Shown piece by piece: positions 8,373 through 16,506 of a stretch of 64,000 nucleotides of DNA. Position numbers and translations under genes: made by a program. The stretch is taken from NCBI GenBank assembly GCA_964453665.1, contig CAYVQT010000002.1:1-64000 (forward strand), written 5' to 3'. Source of the stretch: DAOUTY01 sp964453665 (GTDB taxonomy: Bacteria; Chloroflexota; Dehalococcoidia; SZUA-161). Positions within the stretch are counted from its first letter, which is position 1. Each line of letters opens with the position of its first letter. Under the pieces are notes generated by a model. It was not told the DNA's origin and did no database searches. It saw only the letters and a list, made by a program, of their open reading frames with translations.

Positions 8373-8957
8373 TTATGGCCGGAGCGAGAAAGTAAAATCA
8401 CACATGCCATCCTTGGGCAGCGTCTTCGTCATCTCCACATCAAGCCTGTCGCCGGTCCTGGTAGAGGCGACCTCAAAGCAGGCCAGGCACATCTCCTGAC
8501 AGGGAAGCGAAAGTCCGGCCTCCGACATGGTTTTATTAAGGGAACAGGTGGATACCCGGAGCACCAGTTCTTTAGTGGTCGCCCTGGTAATGCTCCACCT
8601 GTCGGTGGGTCGTGAAGCCAGTATGGCGAGCTCGACATAACGTTCGAACCGATGGGGGAAAGAGATACCGGTCTGCCTGGCGACCTTCTCCACCATCTCC
8701 CCCGTACGGTCGATATACTTCCCGTCGGCAAGCTCGATGGTCGATTCCATTAGCTTACTGCCAAATGTTTTAAGGGCCTGCCGGGCCTCCTTTTCGTCCT
8801 TCCCCTTGAGACTTTCCACCAACGCCTTGATGTCGTAATGCGTTATGATTTCATCGACGAGCCTTCTGTCTGCATCGAACGGCAGCGCTCCCCCTGGCTC
8901 CTCCAGAGTCATCAGCTTATCCTTGATTGGCCTGGCATACTTCCAGTTCATAGTCAT
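8373..8957 (-). CDS. ATC-hydrolase-like protein (L-2-amino-thiazoline-4-carboxylate hydrolase family)
   Basis: The 194-residue protein has a mostly helical N-terminal half (EKVARQTGISFPHRFERYVELAILA) and ends with a strand-rich part containing CQEMCLACFEVAS and the terminal motif DGMCDFTFSLRP. A final CDF-x-F after a TL(P)xG turn is typical of the Pfam ATC_hydrolase family, whose described members open the thiazoline ring in bacterial cysteine synthesis; many relatives have no known role. The start codon overlaps the stop codon of the ferredoxin gene (ATGA), so translation is coupled. The family call rests on memory of the C-terminal motif and is moderate; the neighbours suggest redox or sulfur chemistry, not cysteine synthesis. 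Confidence 0.5.
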   Translation of the reverse strand: MTMNWKYARPIKDKLMTLEEPGGALPFDADRRLVDEIITHYDIKALVESLKGKDEKEARQALKTFGSKLMESTIELADGKYIDRTGEMVEKVARQTGISFPHRFERYVELAILASRPTDRWSITRATTKELVLRVSTCSLNKTMSEAGLSLPCQEMCLACFEVASTRTGDRLDVEMTKTLPKDGMCDFTFSLRP

Positions 8958-9208
8958 TTTGCACTACCTCCACTAAAGCTCACCTGAATGGCATTTTGAG
9001 GGCAAACTTCGACACAATCCAGGCAGACGGTACATTTATCGACACGCACTCCTCTCACAACGAAGTGCTCCGGGTCTGTCTCGCGGAATTTCTGAATAGG
9101 CACATTGGTACCCAGCCCCAGCACATGCGTGGGACAGATTAGCAGACACTTGCGGCATGAGAGGGGGTCGGCACACTTCTGATCGTCGACGTTTATAGTA
9201 GGCAGCAT
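8954..9208 (-). CDS. Small ferredoxin-type 4Fe-4S protein
   Basis: An 84-residue protein with two cysteine clusters: CADPLSCRKCLLICP near the N-terminus (with a longer first spacing) and CTVCLDCVEVCP near the C-terminus. This fits a two-cluster bacterial ferredoxin. The ATG at 9208, preceded by AGAGAG, gives a compact ferredoxin; longer in-frame starts would run into the upstream gene. It sits 23 bases after the larger Fe-S protein and overlaps the next gene by four bases, so it is probably its electron partner. Confidence 0.8.
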   Translation of the reverse strand: MLPTINVDDQKCADPLSCRKCLLICPTHVLGLGTNVPIQKFRETDPEHFVVRGVRVDKCTVCLDCVEVCPQNAIQVSFSGGSAK

Positions 9209-9231
9209 ATCGCTCTCTCTTTCTATCGCTT

Positions 9232-10068
9232 CTACCAGATGTTTGCCAGAGCGGGTATTTCTGCCCGCTCCACCAGGGTGATTGCGTCCTGGTCGCACTC
9301 GGTGGCGCACAGGCCGCAGCCGAAGCATTGGAACTGGTCAATAAACGCCTTATTCTTGGACGGGGAAAAGCTGAGGGCCCTGAACTGGCAGCGGTGCACG
9401 CAGGAGGCACAGCCATTACAAAGCTCAGGGTCGATCTTGGCCACATAGTGTCCCTTCCAAACGACCTTGATGCCCAAATCGACCACTGTTCTGATAGCGG
9501 CGCAATCGGGGTAATCGCAGTTGCACAGACCGCCAAAGTACGGAGTGCCGAAGGTGAATACAGTGTGTACCAGCCCCTTCTTGTTCAGCTTGGTGAGCAC
9601 CTCCTTTGCTTCGTCCGGCGTAAGGAAGTGGACTCCTCCCCGATAGGTATCGGGCCATCGCTCCCATTTATACATCCCTGCCCCCATGCCTATGCAGGTG
9701 AAGTTCTCTTCATCGGGCACGCCCTGCATGGAGCGGCGGCAGGCGCAGGTTATCAGCCCGATTGGATACATCATGTCCACGATCTTTAACGCTTCCTCAA
9801 GGGTGAGCACCTGCCCGAAGTGAGTGACCCACGATGCGGCTTCCACCTGCTGCTTTATCTGTTCCATTGTAGCCACGTCCCCTCGCTCACGGGCCTCCAG
9901 GTAGTCCTGACCTATGAATGCCATACCGCCGGCTTCCTGAGGGTTGGCTTCGGCACCCAGTGCCTCGGATTCCTCTTTTCTGATCTTGTAGAGCCTGCGG
10001 GCGTAGTTTGCCGGGTTGAAGTACCATCGCTCATATCCGTCGCTGTACTTCTCACACCATTCACACAT
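9232..10068 (-). CDS. 4Fe-4S protein with extra N-terminal cysteine motif
   Basis: The C-terminal third holds two classical clusters, CNGCASCVHRCQ and CFGCGLCATECD. The middle of the protein has a further conserved set of cysteines (ITCACRRS, FTCIG, LCNCDYPDC), separated by LTPDEAKEVLTKLNKKGLV. The same layout is found in the protein at 18276-19085, so these form a family and the extra cysteines may hold a third metal site. There is no signal peptide. It heads a four-gene minus-strand operon and is likely an electron-transfer subunit for the following proteins; the redox partner is unknown. Confidence 0.82.
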   Translation of the reverse strand: MCEWCEKYSDGYERWYFNPANYARRLYKIRKEESEALGAEANPQEAGGMAFIGQDYLEARERGDVATMEQIKQQVEAASWVTHFGQVLTLEEALKIVDMMYPIGLITCACRRSMQGVPDEENFTCIGMGAGMYKWERWPDTYRGGVHFLTPDEAKEVLTKLNKKGLVHTVFTFGTPYFGGLCNCDYPDCAAIRTVVDLGIKVVWKGHYVAKIDPELCNGCASCVHRCQFRALSFSPSKNKAFIDQFQCFGCGLCATECDQDAITLVERAEIPALANIW

Positions 10069-10402
10069 TCGTAACCTCCCTTTATCGGCCTAACGCCTCA
10101 ATGTGGGCTTATGTATTTCGGCACATGAAAAAGTTATTTTTTATCTCAATCTCTCTTATACAACGATGATATGCCCCTGATAACTGGCTGTCAACATTCC
10201 CGTAGCATAGCATGATTATGATATGCTCAACCCCTTTCCGTTTGGACTGCCATGACGAGCTATGTGCAAGAGCGGTTGCGCAATCATCGCTGCTGGCGTA
10301 AGATAATATTGCTTTGCCGTGGCGATGGCTGATATAACGGCTGTGTATACGTAAAATCCCCCTGTGTGCAGGGTAAGGTAGGTTCAAAGAAGGAGGCATC
10401 GA
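10069..10402. other. Intergenic region between divergent genes
   Basis: About 330 bases separate the Fe-S operon (minus) from the nitronate monooxygenase-like gene (plus). It must hold promoters in both directions. A minus-strand open frame of 108 codons covers it but has a poor composition and no ribosome site. Apart from the promoter-like pair at 10309-10338 nothing else is recognised. Confidence 0.4.
10309..10338 (+). promoter_or_regulatory. Possible promoter of the nitronate monooxygenase-like gene
   Basis: TTGCTT (10309-10314) and TATAAC (10333-10338) are separated by 18 bases, close to the sigma-70 pattern. The predicted transcript would start about 60 bases before the GTG start codon. 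Confidence 0.4.
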
Positions 10403-11389
10403 GTGGCGCAGAAGATCAATACAAGGGTGAACCAAATCCTGGGATCTGAGTATCCGCTGGTCGTGGGGACTATGCTGGGATGGTCCAACGCCGAGCTGGT
10501 GGCGGCGGCCGCAAATGCCGGGGCATTTGCCAGCATAGCCTCGTCGATGTACAGCACAACTCAGGCGCTGCGAGAAGAGATCAGGAAGGCAAGAAGCCTG
10601 ACCGATAAGCCGTTTGGAGTGAACATAAACCTGTTCCCTACTATGCGCCCGCAGAACCTGGAGGAATATGTCGATACTGTAATTGATGAAGGGGTAGGGG
10701 TAATTGAAACGGCGGGCCGGAGTCCTGAAGAGCTGGTCGACCGCGTTAAGAAAGGCAACGCCGTGCTAATGCATAAAGTTGCCCGGTTGAGGGATGCCAG
10801 GAAGGCGGAGAGCCTCGGCGCCGATATAGTGGAGATAGTGGGCTTTGAGTGCGGGGGCCATCCCAGCAGGGAGGGGATAGGCGGGCTTGTCCTGATTCCC
10901 CAGGTAGTGGATGCGGTACAGGTACCGGTGGTCGCAGGCGGGGGGCTTGCCGATGCCCGGGGATTCGTCGCGGCCCTGGCGCTCGGTGCGGAGGGGGTGC
11001 TGATGGGGACGAGATTTCTGGCCAGCCGTGAGAGTCAACTCCATGACAACCTTAAGAGAAAGCTTGTAGAGTCCCCGTCAACCGAGTCTACGCTTGCCCT
11101 GGGTACACTCGGCGACCCGATGAGGGTGCTGCGCACTGAACTCATCGCGCGGGTGCAGGAACTGGAGGGAAGAGGGGCTACTCTGGAAGAATTGCTGCCG
11201 GTAGTCTCAGGGGAGAAGAGCCTGAAGGCAATGTCAGCGGGAGATGTCGACAATTCTCTTCTACCGTGCGGCCAGGTTGTGGGGCTGATACACGATATCC
11301 CAACAGTGAAGGAAGCAGTTGACAGCATAATAAATGGTGTTTTAGCAATCGAGGAGCGTCTAAGCGGCGTTTTAGGCGGAAAAGCCTAA
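10403..11389 (+). CDS. Nitronate monooxygenase / FabK-like flavoprotein
   Basis: A TIM-barrel FMN enzyme of 328 residues. The N-terminus has the substrate-side pattern YPLVVGTMLGWSNAELVAAAANAGAFASIAS, the middle has EIVGFECGGHPS (with the His of the 2-nitropropane dioxygenase family), and the phosphate-binding part VPVVAGGGLADARGFVAALALGAEGVLMGTRFLAS is typical for this family and for FabK enoyl-ACP reductase. Such enzymes oxidise nitronates or reduce enoyl thioesters. The GTG start follows AGGAGG. It stands on the opposite strand to the catabolic cluster that follows; a role in acyl-CoA metabolism is possible but not shown. Confidence 0.85.
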   Translation: MAQKINTRVNQILGSEYPLVVGTMLGWSNAELVAAAANAGAFASIASSMYSTTQALREEIRKARSLTDKPFGVNINLFPTMRPQNLEEYVDTVIDEGVGVIETAGRSPEELVDRVKKGNAVLMHKVARLRDARKAESLGADIVEIVGFECGGHPSREGIGGLVLIPQVVDAVQVPVVAGGGLADARGFVAALALGAEGVLMGTRFLASRESQLHDNLKRKLVESPSTESTLALGTLGDPMRVLRTELIARVQELEGRGATLEELLPVVSGEKSLKAMSAGDVDNSLLPCGQVVGLIHDIPTVKEAVDSIINGVLAIEERLSGVLGGKA

Positions 11390-11432
11390 GCGGATGCTCC
11401 GGGCTATCCGCTTGGCAAAGGTCGGGATATGG

Positions 11433-11452
11433 ATTCCTGCTTGCGCAGGAAT
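11433..11452. repeat. Small inverted repeat (ATTCCTGC / GCAGGAAT)
   Basis: An 8-bp perfect stem with loop TTGC, followed by GACAGAGA. This hairpin with a trailing GAC belongs to a REP-like type common between genes in many bacterial genomes. It lies just after the stop of the flavoprotein gene and just before a 28-bp palindrome. Confidence 0.7.
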
Positions 11453-11460
11453 GACAGAGA

Positions 11461-11488
11461 GTAGGGGCGTTCAATTGAACGCCCCTAC
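11461..11488. repeat. 28-bp perfect palindrome, GTAGGGGCGTTCAA arm
   Basis: A fully self-complementary 28-base sequence whose half is GTAGGGGCGTTCAA. The outer arm GTAGGGGCGTT also occurs at 31271 and 38404 with a different centre (TCGCGA), and the AATT-centred core recurs at 26175. It lies between two convergent genes and could act as a two-way terminator or as a REP element. Confidence 0.85.
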
Positions 11489-11576
11489 GTTATCAGGGCG
11501 AATGTTATTGAAGATGGTGGGTTTCGTTGCGCTTAATCCTCCCTACCTCTGATTCGATAGATTGCAGCCGGTATTC

Positions 11577-12791
11577 CTACAGGATCACACCTTCATCTTT
11601 AAGCTTCAGGATGTAGTCCCAGTCGTAGCCAAGCTCTAACAGGACTTCCTCGGTGTGCTGCCCCAACAGTGGAGGGGGTATATTCAATACGGGGGGGGTC
11701 TCGCTGAACTTGACGGGTGAGTTCACCATTTTTATATTGCCCAGCTCCGGGTGTTCCACTTCAATAACGAACTGATTGGCCTCAGTCTGAGGGTCCCCGG
11801 CGGCACTCTTCATGGTATGCACATAAGCCCAGACTAAATTGTGTTCATTGAAGATGGGGACCCATTCTTCCGAATCCCTGGTGGCCAGGATTTCGCCGAT
11901 GATCGATATAAGCTCTTTCGAGTTCTCCGCCCTTAGCGCCGTAGTGTTGAATTTGGGATCGTTTGCCAGGTGCTCTATACCTAGCGCACGGCAGAAGGAC
12001 GGCCAGAGGCGGTCGGGATCGACGAGCATGGCGAACATGAACCAGCGGCCATCTTTTGCCTGGTAAACATTGAACATGGGATTGGGCAGATCCTTTTGAG
12101 AGACGCGCTCCGCATCCTGTTCGGTGAGGAGAGTAGCCTGCATTTGCCAGTCGGCCACCCACATCCCTGTTCCCATCAGAGAGATGTCAATCCTCTGCCC
12201 CGTACCGCCCTGCCTGTCCCGGGCATAGAGGGCCGCGATGATACCGGCAGCCAGATATCCGGTGGTCATATGATCGCCCATAGCAGGACGTTGAAAGGCA
12301 GGAGTAGTGCCGCGCTCACCGATAAGGGACATTATGCCCGAGCTGGCCCAGAAGGCGGAATAATCAAATCCGGGCCTGTCACAACCAGGTCCGTTGCGCC
12401 CGTATCCGGTGAGATGAGCATATATCAGCCCGGGGTTAACTGCTTTTAGCGTCTCATAATCCATACGGATTTTTACCAGCGAAGGCTCCTGCAAGTTGGA
12501 AGCGAAAACATCCGCCTCGCCAATCAGCTTATAAGCGACCTCTCTTCCATGTTCCCTGGTCAGATCCAGACAAACCGTTCTTTTGCTGCGATTATCAGCA
12601 ATCCAGCCGACGCCAACAGGCGAAGAGGGCGGCAGCCATCCCGGTCCGGCCCAGCCGCGGGTTGGATCGCCCCCGGCGGGATGTTCGATCTTGATAACAT
12701 CGGCGCCCCAGTCGCCTAGAAGCTCGCATGTACACGGCACAACCGCCCAGGTGCCAAGCTCAACAACCTTTACTCCATCTAACGCACCCAT
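11577..12791 (-). CDS. CaiB/BaiF-type (family III) CoA transferase
   Basis: A 404-residue enzyme that moves CoA between acyl-CoA and a free acid. The N-terminal signature LDGVKVVELGTWAVVPCTCELLGDWGADVIKIEHP and the catalytic aspartate in MGDHMTTG (about residue 172, matching Asp169 of formyl-CoA transferase) are clear. DLTREHGREVAYKLIGEADVFASNLQ and YAHLTGYGRNGP are also family motifs. Length is normal. It is the most downstream member of the minus-strand catabolic region and could activate a substrate without ATP. The acyl group cannot be told from sequence. Confidence 0.92.
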   Translation of the reverse strand: MGALDGVKVVELGTWAVVPCTCELLGDWGADVIKIEHPAGGDPTRGWAGPGWLPPSSPVGVGWIADNRSKRTVCLDLTREHGREVAYKLIGEADVFASNLQEPSLVKIRMDYETLKAVNPGLIYAHLTGYGRNGPGCDRPGFDYSAFWASSGIMSLIGERGTTPAFQRPAMGDHMTTGYLAAGIIAALYARDRQGGTGQRIDISLMGTGMWVADWQMQATLLTEQDAERVSQKDLPNPMFNVYQAKDGRWFMFAMLVDPDRLWPSFCRALGIEHLANDPKFNTTALRAENSKELISIIGEILATRDSEEWVPIFNEHNLVWAYVHTMKSAAGDPQTEANQFVIEVEHPELGNIKMVNSPVKFSETPPVLNIPPPLLGQHTEEVLLELGYDWDYILKLKDEGVIL

Positions 12792-12855
12792 GATTACCTC
12801 TTAAAAACAATTTCTTTCCGGGCCTGGTTCAGTTAAATCTTGGTTTATAATTCTC

Positions 12856-13368
12856 CTACTTATCTGCCTTGGTTGCCAGTGCTATCACTTGTTTAGCACT
12901 TTCAAACAATGATTCACGCAATTCTTTCTTAATCTCCGAGTATTTATTTCCCATAATATCATTTATCAATTTAACTACGAGATTCTTGGTGTGCTCCAAT
13001 TTGGAAGGAAGTTCTTCAATATCAAGGTGCTCAGCGATAATTTTAATGTATTCGCCTCGAGAGTCTACAATTTCAAGCTTAAGTACTACATTGGCATATG
13101 CTACCTCTCTGCGCTTCTTTATATATTCTTCTTTTGAGACTTCTTCAAATCCTGCCCACTCGGATGGAAACAATTGGATTTCACTATCGCTAAACGCTAT
13201 CATAGCAGCAGTAGCCCATTCAGCTACTTCCTTAAGCTGTGCTTCTCTCTTGATTCTTTCTTGGCTGTCCCTCGTTTCTCGTATAGCCCTCCAAGCGAAA
13301 TATGCTAGTGTAAGAGTACCAAAAGTAACACTGAACTGCGCTATGATTAAGCATGTGTCAGTACACAC
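12856..13368 (-). CDS. Hypothetical membrane-anchored helical protein
   Basis: The 170-residue protein starts with a single membrane helix (CLIIAQFSVTFGTLTLAYFAW) followed by a charged, mostly helical cytoplasmic part (KREAQLKEVAEWATAAMIAF through SLFESAKQVIALATKADK). No domain is recognised. The gene is visibly more AT-rich than its neighbours and has no metabolic link with them, which suggests acquisition. The opposite strand also has a long frame, but only this reading gives a coherent TM-plus-amphipathic pattern. Confidence 0.65.
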   Translation of the reverse strand: MCTDTCLIIAQFSVTFGTLTLAYFAWRAIRETRDSQERIKREAQLKEVAEWATAAMIAFSDSEIQLFPSEWAGFEEVSKEEYIKKRREVAYANVVLKLEIVDSRGEYIKIIAEHLDIEELPSKLEHTKNLVVKLINDIMGNKYSEIKKELRESLFESAKQVIALATKADK

Positions 13369-13498
13369 AGGTTCTCCCCTTAACTAGTCTATTATCTGTT
13401 CGGTGAGCTTAGGCTGAAGTTTTCTACCCGTATTCATTACCTTTTCACTTTAGCACCTTTAATCGGTTTACAAGAAAGCAAATGACCACCATTAGGGT

Positions 13499-14482
13499 TC
13501 AATCTGAACCATTGTCAATGGCGTTCGGCGGGGTAGAGCCGGTTCCCTCCGTGGCAAAGAATCTCATAAGCTCCTGTTCCCTGGCTTTGATGATTCTGCT
13601 GATCGACTCGGGAGTCCATTTATACAGACCGGCCCCGCTTTTTACCCCCAGACGCCCGTTCTTCACCGCCTCAGCCAGTAAAGCGGATACTTCAGTAGAG
13701 TTGCACAAATCGGGCATCAGATATTTCGAAATAGCCACATAGACATCCAGGCCGCCTAAATCGGCGCTCTCTAAAGGACCGGTTATGGGAAGCCGTGCTC
13801 CAAAACTCATCTTAACGGTTGTGTCCACATCTTCCATACTGGCGACTCCCTGCTCGACAATGTGCAGGGCCTCGCGCAGTAAGGCAAACTGCAGTCTGTT
13901 CCCGATAAACCCAGGGATGTCTTTTTGAACGATAACGGGAGTCTTTCCTATTTTAGTCATTAGGTCGGCGGCTATTCCGATAGTCTCTTCGGAAGTTTTT
14001 TCTCCGCGTACTATTTCTACCAGAGGAATCATATGTGGTGGATTCCAGAAGTGAGTCCCAACCACCTTTTCCGGCCTGTTGGTTGCCGAGGCAAGCCCGG
14101 TGATGCTCAGACCTGATGTATTGGTGGCTATGATGGTCGTCTCCCGGCAGACTCCGTCAACCACCGAGAATATATCCTTTTTCAGATTAAGGTCTTCAGC
14201 CACAGCCTCAATCACAAAGTCGGCATCTCTTACAGCTTCCTTCAGGGTACCCACACCGGCAATCCGTGATAAGACCAGTTCGGCCTGCTCCTCCTGTATT
14301 AAATTATTCTCGCGGTAGGTCTGTAAATGTGACTTAAGACGATCGAATGCCCGCTGGAGGCTGGTATCACTCCGCCCCCATATTGAAACATCATATCCTG
14401 ACCTGGAGCAGAGCAGAGCGATCGCCGGCGCCATTGTTCCGGTCCCGAGCACTGCAATATGGCCGATGTCCTCTATTTTCAT
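13499..14482 (-). CDS. 3-hydroxyacyl-CoA dehydrogenase
   Basis: This NAD-dependent beta-oxidation enzyme turns 3-hydroxyacyl-CoA into 3-ketoacyl-CoA. It shows the Rossmann start IAVLGTGTMAPAIALLCSRSGYDV, the segment DADFVIEAVAEDLNLKKDIF, NTSGLSITGLAS, the catalytic region VGTHFWNPPHMIPLVEIV with its His, and the C-terminal domain entry DIPGFIGNRLQFALLREA. The canonical GAGxMG loop is here GTGTMA. The ATG at 14482 is preferred since GGGGG precedes it; another in-frame ATG five codons upstream (14497) is possible. It lies 14 to 30 bases after the aldehyde oxidoreductase gene and is likely cotranscribed. Confidence 0.9.
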   Translation of the reverse strand: MKIEDIGHIAVLGTGTMAPAIALLCSRSGYDVSIWGRSDTSLQRAFDRLKSHLQTYRENNLIQEEQAELVLSRIAGVGTLKEAVRDADFVIEAVAEDLNLKKDIFSVVDGVCRETTIIATNTSGLSITGLASATNRPEKVVGTHFWNPPHMIPLVEIVRGEKTSEETIGIAADLMTKIGKTPVIVQKDIPGFIGNRLQFALLREALHIVEQGVASMEDVDTTVKMSFGARLPITGPLESADLGGLDVYVAISKYLMPDLCNSTEVSALLAEAVKNGRLGVKSGAGLYKWTPESISRIIKAREQELMRFFATEGTGSTPPNAIDNGSD

Positions 14483-14511
14483 GCTGTAGGCCCCCATTTT
14501 ACATTGCTATT

Positions 14512-16344
14512 CTACGCCTCGGTGGTAAAAGCCAGGTTCAGTTCTTCGAGCGTCTGTTGAGTGGGTCTGCCTGTACCGGGGTCCCAGCCATACTCGGCGT
14601 AGGCGCCGGAAAGAAGTGACTCCAAATCAGGGACCGTTCCCTCGGTGCCGCCATCTGCCAGCGGCTTCAGCAGCAGTGCGGGCAGGCAGTCGTCGGCGCT
14701 GGTGAGACCGCGGCGCATGTTGAGCATTCGCTTGAGCGTGACGATGCGCTTGCCCAGTGTCATCAGTTCATCTGCCTCCAGGTTCCATCCTGTTACGCTG
14801 TTTATAGCTGCCAGCAGTCGCTCGACGCCGACATCCTGGAACTGGCACAGAGTCAGCGCATTGTACAGGTTGCGCCATGCCTGGTTGCGCGCCGCCATGC
14901 GTCCTTTCTCTGCGGATGAATCGAAACGGTCACCGGGCTCGATTCCCAGTTCTGGGGCTGTATTCTGGCCTATATCGACGCCGTACATGTCGCCCTGCAT
15001 ATGGGAGGCCCCACAGGGTGACAGTGCGTACGTCACTGCCATGCCGGAGAACGCTCGCGGGTCGTGCATGGGAACTTCCAGCCTGTTGACGGTTGCCGCA
15101 AGCTCGGGCACGCCAAACCGCTCGGCAAGGGCGGCGCTTCCCTCGGCAAGCAAATCACCAAAACCCTCACGTCGGGCGATCATGTCGATCAGGCGGTGGG
15201 CTGTCTTAGCATCACCGTAGCGTACTTCGAGACCCGAGGTATCCGCCCCGGTGATGATGCCCTGTTCGAACATCTCGCAGGCAAGCGAGATGGTACAGCC
15301 GACGCTGATGGTATCCAGCCCGTGGAGGTTGCACAGGTGCCCGGCATAGATAACAGCCTCCATGTCGTCCACTATCATAAGCGTACCGAGAGCGGCCAGG
15401 GTCTCGTACTCGGGGCCGTCCACCTTGCTCAATCCGTAGCTTGGCGCCCGGGTCTCACGGCCGCAGCCGATGGGGCAGCGATAGCAGGCGTACCTTTTAT
15501 TCAGGTACTGCTCTGCCATCAGCACGCCGGAGAGATTATCGGCATTCTCCCACTCACCCTGCTGGTAGTAGCGTACAGGCACGTCGCCATACATCAGGAG
15601 TGAGTCCATGGTACCGGCCGTGCCCAGCAGACGCAACGCCCTGGGCAGTATACCCTCGTCCAGGTCGGCAATTATGGCTTTGACGACAGCCTTGAGTCCC
15701 GCGGGATCGGCCAGGGGGACTTTGGCGGAGCCCCGGACGGCAATCGCCTTCAGGTTCTTGGAGCCCATCACTGCCCCCATACCCGTACGGCCCGCTGCGC
15801 GGCCGTGATCGTTCATAACGGCGGCCATCTTAGCCCGGTTCTCGCCCGCTGCGCCTATGCAGGCCACCCGGGCCTTTGGCTCATCCAGGCTCTTCAGTAC
15901 CATCTCCTGGGTGGCATATGAATCCTTGCCCCAAATCATGGCGGCATCATGCAGCCGGGCCCGGCCCTCTACTATGGAGAGCCATACCGGTTTTTCGGCC
16001 TGTCCGGTGACTATGATGCCATCGTAGCCGGCAAAACGCATTTCGGGGCCGAAAAAGCCGCCGGTGTTGGCCTCGCCCCAGATTCCGGTGAGGGGTGACA
16101 GGGCGGACACGCTGCAGCGGCCGGCCGATGGCATCGCTGTTCCGACAAGAGGGCCTGTCATAAGGACGAGCGGGTTCTCAGGGCCCAGAGGGTCGGTGTC
16201 GCTGCCAACCATATCGTAAATGACGCGTGCCGCAAGTCCGCTGCCGCCGACGAAGTCACGAACGTACTCTTCGTTGAGCGGCTCCTCGTGCAGCTCTTCC
16301 GAACTGAGATCGACGCGCAGTACCTTTCCCATATAGCCGTTCAT
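14512..16344 (-). CDS. Aldehyde:ferredoxin oxidoreductase (tungsten/molybdopterin)
   Basis: The 610-residue protein belongs to the AOR family, which oxidises aldehydes to acids with ferredoxin. Visible features are the N-terminal GYMGKVLRVDLSSEEL and FVGGSGLAARVIYDM, the pterin-binding GRAAGRTGMGAVMGSKNLKAI, the cluster cysteines CYRCPIGC and the later CQFQD, and DPRAFSGMAVTYALSPCGASHM. Length and order are normal for AOR. It points to an anaerobic or low-potential metabolism. Its neighbours, an iron alcohol dehydrogenase upstream and a 3-hydroxyacyl-CoA dehydrogenase downstream, suggest an alcohol-aldehyde-acid route feeding the acyl-CoA enzymes. Confidence 0.93.
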   Translation of the reverse strand: MNGYMGKVLRVDLSSEELHEEPLNEEYVRDFVGGSGLAARVIYDMVGSDTDPLGPENPLVLMTGPLVGTAMPSAGRCSVSALSPLTGIWGEANTGGFFGPEMRFAGYDGIIVTGQAEKPVWLSIVEGRARLHDAAMIWGKDSYATQEMVLKSLDEPKARVACIGAAGENRAKMAAVMNDHGRAAGRTGMGAVMGSKNLKAIAVRGSAKVPLADPAGLKAVVKAIIADLDEGILPRALRLLGTAGTMDSLLMYGDVPVRYYQQGEWENADNLSGVLMAEQYLNKRYACYRCPIGCGRETRAPSYGLSKVDGPEYETLAALGTLMIVDDMEAVIYAGHLCNLHGLDTISVGCTISLACEMFEQGIITGADTSGLEVRYGDAKTAHRLIDMIARREGFGDLLAEGSAALAERFGVPELAATVNRLEVPMHDPRAFSGMAVTYALSPCGASHMQGDMYGVDIGQNTAPELGIEPGDRFDSSAEKGRMAARNQAWRNLYNALTLCQFQDVGVERLLAAINSVTGWNLEADELMTLGKRIVTLKRMLNMRRGLTSADDCLPALLLKPLADGGTEGTVPDLESLLSGAYAEYGWDPGTGRPTQQTLEELNLAFTTEA

Positions 16345-16406
16345 TTTTCACTTCCGCTGCATATTATTGGCGGCATGGCAAGGAGATTTGCGAAAATTAT
16401 GGATAG

Positions 16407-16452
16407 GTGGGAGCATCTGCTCCCACTGAGCCTGGAGCTTATGCTCCAGGCT
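16407..16452. repeat. Tandem hairpins of the GGAGC/GCTCC type
   Basis: Two adjacent perfect hairpins: GTGGGAGC-ATCT-GCTCCCAC (16407-16426) and AGCCTGGAGC-TTAT-GCTCCAGGCT (16429-16452). A very similar pair lies at 26739-26778. It falls between the aldehyde oxidoreductase and iron alcohol dehydrogenase genes, where it may act as a terminator, a processing site or a REP element. Confidence 0.8.
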
Positions 16453-16506
16453 GCCCTGTCACGGGGTAGGGGTGCAGCATGCTGTGCCCGCATAGAATAA
16501 AGAAAT

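Noticed and set aside
10109..10435. Minus-strand frame of 108 codons before the flavoprotein gene
   Set aside because: No ribosome site, poor composition, and it runs into the start of a clear plus-strand gene.
11178..11474. Minus-strand frame starting MNAPTLCHSCASRNP
   Set aside because: Its first residues are the translation of the ATTCCTGC inverted repeat and neighbouring palindrome, a well-known source of false genes, and the rest is antisense to the flavoprotein gene.
12869..13387. Plus-strand frame of 172 codons
   Set aside because: It is antisense to the membrane-anchored protein and is Ser/Ile-rich without a coherent pattern; the minus-strand reading has a membrane helix followed by a charged amphipathic region.
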